A DNA stretch of 64,000 nucleotides, taken from NCBI GenBank assembly GCA_000488855.1, contig KI535285.1:100476-164475 (forward strand), read 5' to 3'. The stretch's first letter is position 1. Each line of letters begins with the position of its first letter. Shown piece after piece: positions 58,159 through 64,000 of this stretch. The position numbers and the translations under genes were made by a program. The notes under the pieces are model-generated. The model did not search any database and was not told where the DNA came from. It saw nothing but the letters and a program-made list of their open reading frames with translations. The stretch is from Eubacterium brachy ATCC 33089. GTDB lineage: Bacteria; Bacillota; Clostridia; Peptostreptococcales; Anaerovoracaceae.

Positions 58159-58773
58159 ATGAGCAATAAGAACAATGAAATAAACAAATGGAAAATAAAA
58201 GATGTGATAACCACGGTGCTGTTAAGCATACTTCTCATCGCCATACAGCTCATCATCAATATGATATGCATGGCAAACCACTTTGTCAGCATGGTCCTAT
58301 CCATAGGATTTACGATGTTACTGTGCGGACCGGTCTACTGTCTGCTCTTGCATCGCGTAAGAAAGCATTTCGTAACCCTTACATACATGACCATAATAGG
58401 GATCATATTTCTCTTGATGGGAAATTGGTATCTCCTTCCGTTCTTCATATTTGTAGGTATAATATGCGAATGCATTCTATGGAAAGACGTTTCTTTGAGG
58501 AAGGCAAAACAAGTTACAGCTTCGTGGACCGCAGCCAGCCTCATGTATAATGGAATCAATCTCTTTCCTATCTGGTTTTTTTGGGACACCTATTATGATT
58601 TCGCTCTGAAAAGCGGCATGGAACGGAGTTATATCAATTCATACGTGCACTATTATACCAATCCAAAATGGATAATCTTCATTTTGATTTTTACCACTGC
58701 GACGGGTTTTATAGGCAGCCTGATAGGAAATAAACTGATGAATAAACATTTCAAAAAAACGGGGTTATTGTAA
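58159..58773 (+). CDS. ECF transporter S component, Trep_Strep/MptS type (copy 2)
   Basis: 204 residues with about six hydrophobic segments. It ends NKLMNKHFKKTGLL, matching the tail pattern of copy 1, although the two have diverged strongly elsewhere, so they may bind different ligands. AAGGAGG precedes the ATG, 26 bases after the ATC-hydrolase-like gene. Its stop shares one base with the EcfT start (TAATG). Confidence 0.78.
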   Translation: MSNKNNEINKWKIKDVITTVLLSILLIAIQLIINMICMANHFVSMVLSIGFTMLLCGPVYCLLLHRVRKHFVTLTYMTIIGIIFLLMGNWYLLPFFIFVGIICECILWKDVSLRKAKQVTASWTAASLMYNGINLFPIWFFWDTYYDFALKSGMERSYINSYVHYYTNPKWIIFILIFTTATGFIGSLIGNKLMNKHFKKTGLL

Positions 58774-59468
58774 TGTGCAGATGCTATCTGTCAGTGCCAA
58801 CAAAACTATGGGCGCTCATATGTATGCTCATAGCGGTTTCTCTCGGAAAAGCTGTAGTTCTAAGCGGTTTTCTCACGTTGCTGTGCTTTCTACAGTTTAT
58901 TGTACAAGGAAAATTGAAAGTATTGCTTTCCTACGGACTATTCTATGTGGTGCTTGGAATTTTATTGTACGGAATCCGTTATCACGGTTTTCACTTGGCA
59001 ATATTTTCAGAGTTTTATGTGCTCATGTTCTGGAATCTTTCACCGATTATTCTTATCTCATGGGATCTGATCACTACTTCTCCGGGAGAATTGTCATCAT
59101 TTCTAAGCAGAATACATACGCCCACTCCTATTATCTTAGGAATGCTTGTGACATTCCGTTTCTTACCTACTATGAAATCAGAGCTTAAAACCGTATCTCT
59201 CTCCATGAAAAACAGAGGACTGACAGCATTAAAAAATGTTTTGCTACATCCTGTGACCACATGTGAGTACGTTTTGATACCTTTTCTTTTCAGAATTTTA
59301 ATGATAGCCGATCAACTTTCCGTTTCGGCTGTTGCCAGAGGAGCTGAATCTCCGGGATATAGAGGCAGCTATTACCGTAGGAATATAGGAATTTTGGATT
59401 TTGCCACAGCGATTTTATGGGCTATATCCACCGTGATCTATCTGAAAATCGGAGGTATTAAAGTATGA
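58773..59468 (+). CDS. ECF transporter T component (EcfT/CbiQ type, copy 2)
   Basis: 231 residues, about five membrane helices. It has the two coupling motifs SMKNRGL (near 145) and VARGAES (near 190). Homologous to the gene at 51886 in layout, with a shared RFLPTM/RYFPTM segment. The start shares one base with the upstream stop and the end overlaps the next ATG by four bases (ATGA). Confidence 0.88.
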   Translation: MCRCYLSVPTKLWALICMLIAVSLGKAVVLSGFLTLLCFLQFIVQGKLKVLLSYGLFYVVLGILLYGIRYHGFHLAIFSEFYVLMFWNLSPIILISWDLITTSPGELSSFLSRIHTPTPIILGMLVTFRFLPTMKSELKTVSLSMKNRGLTALKNVLLHPVTTCEYVLIPFLFRILMIADQLSVSAVARGAESPGYRGSYYRRNIGILDFATAILWAISTVIYLKIGGIKV

Positions 59469-60871
59469 TAGAAGTGAAAAACGTCTCCTTTCAGTACAGT
59501 GACAGCAAGTACGGTGTACAAAATATCAATTTGACAGTAGCTGACGGTGAATGTATAGTCATCACCGGTGAATCCGGATGCGGAAAAACTACTCTCACTC
59601 GTCTCATAAACGGTCTTGCACCGGCATATTATCATGGCGATCAATCAGGCTCCATCCTTATAACCGGCGGAAATATATCTAATCTTCCACTGTATAAAAT
59701 AGGGCGAATTGTAGGAAGCATATTTCAGGACCCACAGAGACAGTTTTTTTCATCTCAACTTGCCGGAGAAGTGGCGTTTGCCTGTGAAAACTACGGTTTT
59801 TCGCAAGATGAAATAGTAAATAGAACGGATATATCAATAAAAAAAATGGATCTGAATCACCTGCGAAACACTCCTCTGAATGTTCTCTCAGGTGGAGAAA
59901 AGCAACGTGTAGCCATTGCCTCGGTATACGCTCTCAGACCACAAGTGTTCGTTTTCGATGAACCTACAGCCAATCTGGACTCAGCCGGTATTAAACAGTT
60001 GAGTAAAACCCTTTCCGAGTTGAAATCTGCCGGACACACGCTGCTCGTTTCCGAACATCGTCTCGATTGGCTATGCGGCATCGCCGACAGATATATCCTC
60101 ATGTCATCAGGGAGAATAAAAGCGGAATTAAACGCTTCAGAGTTTTGTTCTATGGATGAAGACGCGAGAATATCTCTGGGGATACGAGGCAGATCCGAAT
60201 GTTCAGTTTCGACATTGCCCCTACCGAATCCGAATATTCCTTCCGTTATATCTGCAAGTGGAATATCGTGTAAAAACGGAAAAAATAAAATATGGAAAAA
60301 TCTATCCTTTTTCATAAACGGCGAAAGCATAACAGCATTGACCGGACATAACGGTGCAGGAAAGACTACGCTGGCACTTGTTCTAAGCGGATTATCCTGC
60401 ATGCAGGATGGCTGCATACGCGTTGACGGAAAAAGGGCAAGCCGTGCGAATCTGAGAAAAACTGTTTATTACTGTTCAAATGATACGGTTACACAATTTT
60501 TCACCAACAGCGTATCCGAAGAACTTCTTTTGAATATGAAGCAAAATAAAAAAACAATTTGCGACGCAAAAGATCTTCTGAAACGAATGCACTTGTACAA
60601 ATATAAGGATGTTCACCCTCAATCACTGTCAGGTGGGCAAAGACAGCGGCTTGCAGTTTGCTGTGCATTGCTTTCCGAAAAAAAGATTTTGATTTTCGAT
60701 GAGCCGACCAGCGGGCTCGACGGTAGAAATATGCTGTTGATAGCGGAACAGCTGAAAAATGCCGTAAAAAATGGTAAGACGGTCCTGGTAATCACCCATG
60801 ATGAAGAATTCATCTCCAAGTGTTGTGATTATAGATTGTGCGTGGATGAAATGAAAAGCATGAAAAAATAA
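59465..60871 (+). CDS. ECF transporter ATPase, two ATPase domains fused (copy 2)
   Basis: 468 residues, two complete ATPase domains. Domain 1: Walker A GESGCGKTT, Q-loop FQDPQ, signature LSGGEKQR, Walker B FVFDEPTANLD, H-loop SEHR. Domain 2: Walker A GHNGAGKTT, signature LSGGQRQR, Walker B LIFDEPTSGLD, H-loop THDE. Same fused arrangement as the gene at 52587. The second ECF set therefore has all three parts and could work on its own. Confidence 0.9.
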   Translation: MIEVKNVSFQYSDSKYGVQNINLTVADGECIVITGESGCGKTTLTRLINGLAPAYYHGDQSGSILITGGNISNLPLYKIGRIVGSIFQDPQRQFFSSQLAGEVAFACENYGFSQDEIVNRTDISIKKMDLNHLRNTPLNVLSGGEKQRVAIASVYALRPQVFVFDEPTANLDSAGIKQLSKTLSELKSAGHTLLVSEHRLDWLCGIADRYILMSSGRIKAELNASEFCSMDEDARISLGIRGRSECSVSTLPLPNPNIPSVISASGISCKNGKNKIWKNLSFFINGESITALTGHNGAGKTTLALVLSGLSCMQDGCIRVDGKRASRANLRKTVYYCSNDTVTQFFTNSVSEELLLNMKQNKKTICDAKDLLKRMHLYKYKDVHPQSLSGGQRQRLAVCCALLSEKKILIFDEPTSGLDGRNMLLIAEQLKNAVKNGKTVLVITHDEEFISKCCDYRLCVDEMKSMKK

Positions 60872-60959
60872 AAATCTAAAAAGTATAGTATAAAAATGTA
60901 ATGTGAAAACGCATTACGTTACATGAAAAACATTTAAATCATAAGAGAGGAAATTTGTA

Positions 60960-62345
60960 ATGAACGTACGCGACAAATTACTTACTGAAAATCCGTGGAA
61001 GCTGATGGTGAATCTAAGCCTTCCTGCTATTTTAGGTCAACTGATAGTTGGACTCTATTCTTTCGTCGACTCTATTTACGTAGGTCAAATGGTTGGTACC
61101 GATGCGATGAGTGCCGTTTCAGCGGCATCTCCTTTTGTGCTTATCAACAACGCTATTGCAGTTCTCTTGGGAATCGGTTCAGGTTCGGTACTTTCTCGTG
61201 CAATAGGCAAACAGGATAAGATGACCATAGATAGGATTATGGGCAATCTTTCCTGCCTGGTTATTTTACTCTCATCGGCTGTGATGCTTGTAGGCATACT
61301 GTTTGCACCTCTATTGCTCAGTCTGTCCGGTGCACAAGGTGAGGTTCTCGATATGGGTGTCTCTTATCTCAGAACAGTTTATCTGGGGTCAATATTCGTC
61401 AACTTCATGCAGGGAGCTAATATGCTTATCCGTGCGGAAGGTCGCATGAAAACCGCCATGGGAATAATGGCGGCAGGTGCTATTTTAAATATTGCACTAG
61501 ATCCTGTATTTATACTTTTGCTTCCCTCCAGAGGTCCTCAAGCAGTGGCGATTGCGACGGTTATTTCCCAGTTTATTCAAGCTGTAGCAACCTTGATCTA
61601 CTTTCTCAAAATGAGTCCTGTTGTGCGTTTTCACGGATTAAAACTCGCCAATGAACTCAACCCGGAAATTTTTTCTGTGGGCATCAGCGCTATGTTCATG
61701 CAGGTTATGATGTTGATACAGATGACTGTAGTATATAATACAGCAGTACGCTTCGGTGGAGAATATCAAATTGCACTGATGGGAGCCGCACAAAGAGTAA
61801 TGCAACTCGCTTTTGTACCGATTTGGGGAATGAGCCAGGGAATGCAACCTGCCGTGGGAACCAACTTCGGTGCTAAAGAGTATCTGCGGGTAAAGAAGCT
61901 GACAAACGTATTCATAATAGGCTCCACATGTCTTGCAGGAGTGTTTTTCATAGCAATTGAACTATTCCCTGCACAGATTTTATCCGCCTTTATCACCGAT
62001 TCCAACATTGTAGCTTTCGGCATATCGAACTTTAGGCTGATGTACAGTGCTTTTCCTACATATGGTCTATTGATCATGGTAGTTACCTACTTTCAGTCAC
62101 TGGGTAAAGCGAAACACGCCGGAGCTCTGGTCGTGCTCAGACAACTCGTATTAGTGGTGCCGTTGGTTCTCCTCATGCCTATTCTGCTCGGAGGTGACGT
62201 TCTGGGAGTATGGCTCGCTTTACCGCTGAACGATGTAATCATTCTTTTAATTGCAATCAAATTGCTGATGAATGAATATAAGCATCTGAACAAACTGACA
62301 CTCAATCCACACAATCGCAACGTCCAACACGACCTTGACATCTAA
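60960..62345 (+). CDS. MATE-family efflux transporter
   Basis: 461 residues, twelve membrane helices. It exports cationic or other small molecules using a Na+ or H+ gradient. The family N-terminus NPWKLMVNLSLPAILGQ and YSFVDSIYVGQMVG are present, and the two halves show the usual internal repeat. It lies 88 bases after the second EcfA. A TATAGT (60884-60889) and a small inverted repeat, GTAATG with CATTAC (60898-60917), may be a separate promoter and operator, so it may be expressed on its own as well as by read-through. Confidence 0.92.
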   Translation: MNVRDKLLTENPWKLMVNLSLPAILGQLIVGLYSFVDSIYVGQMVGTDAMSAVSAASPFVLINNAIAVLLGIGSGSVLSRAIGKQDKMTIDRIMGNLSCLVILLSSAVMLVGILFAPLLLSLSGAQGEVLDMGVSYLRTVYLGSIFVNFMQGANMLIRAEGRMKTAMGIMAAGAILNIALDPVFILLLPSRGPQAVAIATVISQFIQAVATLIYFLKMSPVVRFHGLKLANELNPEIFSVGISAMFMQVMMLIQMTVVYNTAVRFGGEYQIALMGAAQRVMQLAFVPIWGMSQGMQPAVGTNFGAKEYLRVKKLTNVFIIGSTCLAGVFFIAIELFPAQILSAFITDSNIVAFGISNFRLMYSAFPTYGLLIMVVTYFQSLGKAKHAGALVVLRQLVLVVPLVLLMPILLGGDVLGVWLALPLNDVIILLIAIKLLMNEYKHLNKLTLNPHNRNVQHDLDI

Positions 62346-62371
62346 CACAATTCTGACATTTCGCACGACGC

Positions 62372-62414
62372 AAAAAATGCCGGTATAATCTGTGACAACA
62401 GACTTTACCGGCAT
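62372..62414 (-). terminator. Terminator of the flippase-like gene, also after the MATE gene
   Basis: ATGCCGGTA (62377-62385) and TACCGGCAT (62406-62414) are perfect arms, with an inner stem TCTGT/ACAGA. On the minus strand it ends in six Ts; on the plus strand the trailing T content is poor, so for MATE it is a weaker stop. Confidence 0.75.
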
Positions 62415-62534
62415 GTTAAAACTATCCAAAAATTTCTAAAATCTCTTATATCATATGAGCTACATCTCATCACAATATATCCCGTAAAAATTCAATTTAA
62501 AATCAAATTTCGCTTCTATATTTTCCATATTATG

Positions 62535-63593
62535 CTATACTTCCGAAGTTGAACTTGGAAGGTTATCCTTTCCCTTGCTGAGAGTCAGCTGAGCAACCAT
62601 AGTCATTACAGCGCTTAAAATAAGCTGAATATAGTAGGAAATTCCCCTGCTCAACACAAGACCCGGCAATACGAATTCCGCGCCGAAAATGCTTACGAAA
62701 AAGACGTTAAACAGCTGCTCACTTATGCCCATACCTCCCGGGAGCGGCAACATGTCAACCGCAATCGATATGGAAGCCTGAAGCAAAATTATAATTATAG
62801 CTGATCCTCCTGATAGCCCCAACGCTTTATACATAAAAAAAGTTATCGAGAACAACAAAAACCTCTGCACCAGTGTGAGCAGCATCACATTGACGAATAT
62901 GATTTTGTTCTGCTTCAAATAACTTGCTACTTCCCCATAAAGGCCCATGGATTTCTCAAGTTTTTCTATTCTTTTAGGTGTGTGTTTAATCAGCCTCAAT
63001 TTAGCTAAAATACCGAATCCCAAATGTGCCAGTTTTCTGGCTAACGCCGTATTGAATACGAGCATGAGCATTATGGACACAAGCCCTGCATTGAGCACTA
63101 TCCCCAAATAGAAAATCCACCTGTAGCTCTGAATATATTCCATTATCATACTCTGACCAAATATTGCAATTCCAACTCCTACAATAACCAGGACCAGCTT
63201 ATATGCAATAGTTATAATCATCATGATCAACGTTGAAGTCGGGATTGGCATATTTTTCTTTTTCATATAATAAATTTGCATAGGTTGTCCACCGCTGGCA
63301 GAAGGCGTTATACAACTAAAAAAGAACCCCACAGACGAAAGTAAAAAACAAGTCCATCTGGTAAATCTAACTTTAATCGAATTCAACAAATAATGAATTA
63401 TGGCTGACTCGCTGTAAATGTACAACACTACGAGAATGCAACCTAAAGCTATATATCCCTTGTTGCTATCCTTGAGGACGACAAGCAACTTACTCAAATC
63501 TTCACCATGAAAAACTCCATAAATAGTAAATCCAAATACCAGTACAACAAAGAGTCCTTCCAATATCGCTTTTCTATATTTCCCAAAGTTCAT
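62535..63593 (-). CDS. Flippase-like membrane protein (LPG synthase transmembrane domain family, YbhN-like)
   Basis: 352 residues, about eight helices. Family signatures TPSASGGQPMQIYYM (near residue 97) and LPLPGGMGISE (near 280) identify the UPF0104/lysyl-phosphatidylglycerol-synthase transmembrane family. There is no C-terminal lysyltransferase domain, so it is not a full MprF. Members are thought to act on lipid transport or membrane lipid balance. It has its own promoter and terminator between the MATE gene and the rRNA operon. Confidence 0.9.
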   Translation of the reverse strand: MNFGKYRKAILEGLFVVLVFGFTIYGVFHGEDLSKLLVVLKDSNKGYIALGCILVVLYIYSESAIIHYLLNSIKVRFTRWTCFLLSSVGFFFSCITPSASGGQPMQIYYMKKKNMPIPTSTLIMMIITIAYKLVLVIVGVGIAIFGQSMIMEYIQSYRWIFYLGIVLNAGLVSIMLMLVFNTALARKLAHLGFGILAKLRLIKHTPKRIEKLEKSMGLYGEVASYLKQNKIIFVNVMLLTLVQRFLLFSITFFMYKALGLSGGSAIIIILLQASISIAVDMLPLPGGMGISEQLFNVFFVSIFGAEFVLPGLVLSRGISYYIQLILSAVMTMVAQLTLSKGKDNLPSSTSEV

Positions 63594-63638
63594 ACGTACC
63601 TCTATTGCTGAATAAAATTCATCAAATTATACTTTTCC

Positions 63639-63667
63639 ATTCTATTACGAAACCCTAATCCTGTCAA
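63639..63667 (-). promoter_or_regulatory. Sigma-A promoter of the flippase-like gene
   Basis: A perfect TTGACA (63662-63667), 17 bases, TAGAAT (63639-63644) on the minus strand, about 45 bases before the ATG. Confidence 0.8.
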
Positions 63668-63745
63668 CTATTGTGACCTTATTATTATCTTCTCCATCCG
63701 GCTGCTTGAGAATATCCCCATACTCTCCAGGATAAATCACGCTAT

Positions 63746-63786
63746 ACAATAAAAAACACCGATCAGCGCAAAATCTAATCAGTGTC
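63746..63786 (-). terminator. Terminator of the rRNA-tRNA operon
   Basis: On the minus strand ACACTGAT pairs with ATCGGTGT (63756-63763 with 63778-63785), followed by TTTTTT, about ten bases after the 3' end of tRNA-Leu. Confidence 0.8.
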
Positions 63787-63796
63787 CTTCTCGAAA

Positions 63797-63879
<83 letters not shown>

Positions 63880-63886
63880 GAATATA

Positions 63887-63961
63887 TGGTGACCCTACCG
63901 GGAATCGAACCCGGGTTACCGCCGTGAAAGGGCGGTGTCTTGACCGCTTGACCATAGGGCC
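63887..63961 (-). tRNA. tRNA-Glu (anticodon UUC)
   Basis: 75 bases including an encoded CCA. Acceptor GGCCCTA pairs with TAGGGTC (one G-U). The anticodon stem CCGCC/GGCGG encloses CTTTCAC, giving UUC. The T-arm contains GGTTCGATTCC. Seven bases separate it from tRNA-Leu downstream. Confidence 0.97.
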
Positions 63962-63966
63962 AAAAG

Positions 63967-64000
63967 AACTGGCAACGTCCTACTTTCCCAGGCAGTCGCC
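63967..64000 (-). rRNA. 5S ribosomal RNA, 3' end only
   Basis: The minus strand reads GGGAAAGTAGGACGTTGCCA, the conserved 3' end of 5S rRNA. The rest lies beyond the window. The order 5S, tRNA-Glu, tRNA-Leu marks the end of an rRNA operon. Confidence 0.93.

Overview
The window looks like chromosome of an anaerobic, low-to-moderate GC, Gram-positive bacterium of the Firmicutes, most likely a member of the Clostridia. The evidence is a pyruvate:ferredoxin oxidoreductase of the anaerobe type, formate-tetrahydrofolate ligase next to a FolD-like enzyme, a valine T-box leader, strong AGGAGG ribosome binding sites, sigma-A promoters with 17-base spacing, and a CshA-type wall-anchored fibril protein of the kind found in oral and mucosal bacteria. 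I cannot name the species from sequence alone.

Layout. 1-2761: the end of one heterodimeric ABC exporter-type pair (plus strand; the first gene is cut by the window edge). 2983-6498: nifJ. 6919-16351: a housekeeping block on the minus strand, read rnc-smc-ftsY-der-plsY-gpsA-miaB from one clear promoter. 16536-17159: a SAM methyltransferase. 17463-23656: a surface region with a 1433-residue CshA-like fibril protein and two tandem paralogous four-helix membrane proteins that carry matching promoters. 23882-28642: a second ABC pair diverging from an AraC-family regulator. 28728-36881: valS-folC-lipid kinase-GNAT-plsX behind a T-box, then folD. 36905-43249: fhs, rnhB, rbgA, rplS, a WecA/TagO-type transferase and a XerD-type recombinase. 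43391-49244: nudix hydrolase, proC and proB (minus), then an RNase-H-fold nuclease, proA and a D-2-hydroxyacid dehydrogenase (plus). 49320-50390: an ankyrin-repeat protein with a possible SUKH-like C-terminus. 50612-62345: an accessory locus headed by a TetR regulator. 62535-64000: a flippase-like membrane protein, then the end of an rRNA operon (tRNA-Leu, tRNA-Glu, 5S rRNA, minus strand).

The most unusual part is 50538-62345. A TetR gene with a perfect 48-bp palindrome over its own promoter region is followed, almost without gaps, by an ECF set (S component, EcfT, fused double EcfA), a heterodimeric ABC pair, an ATC-hydrolase-family protein, a second complete ECF set, and then a MATE exporter. 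Two importer modules around one exporter-type ABC pair and one putative thiazoline-ring hydrolase suggest uptake and processing of a small molecule, perhaps a thiazoline-containing metallophore made by other bacteria. That function is inference; the gene order and motifs are seen directly.

Other points that stand out are a FolD-like protein in which the positions of the cyclohydrolase lysine and glutamine are Ala and Phe, a 9-base motif shared by the AraC gene leader and its divergent ABC operon, a probably leaderless nuclease gene, and a Rex-like palindrome upstream of nifJ.
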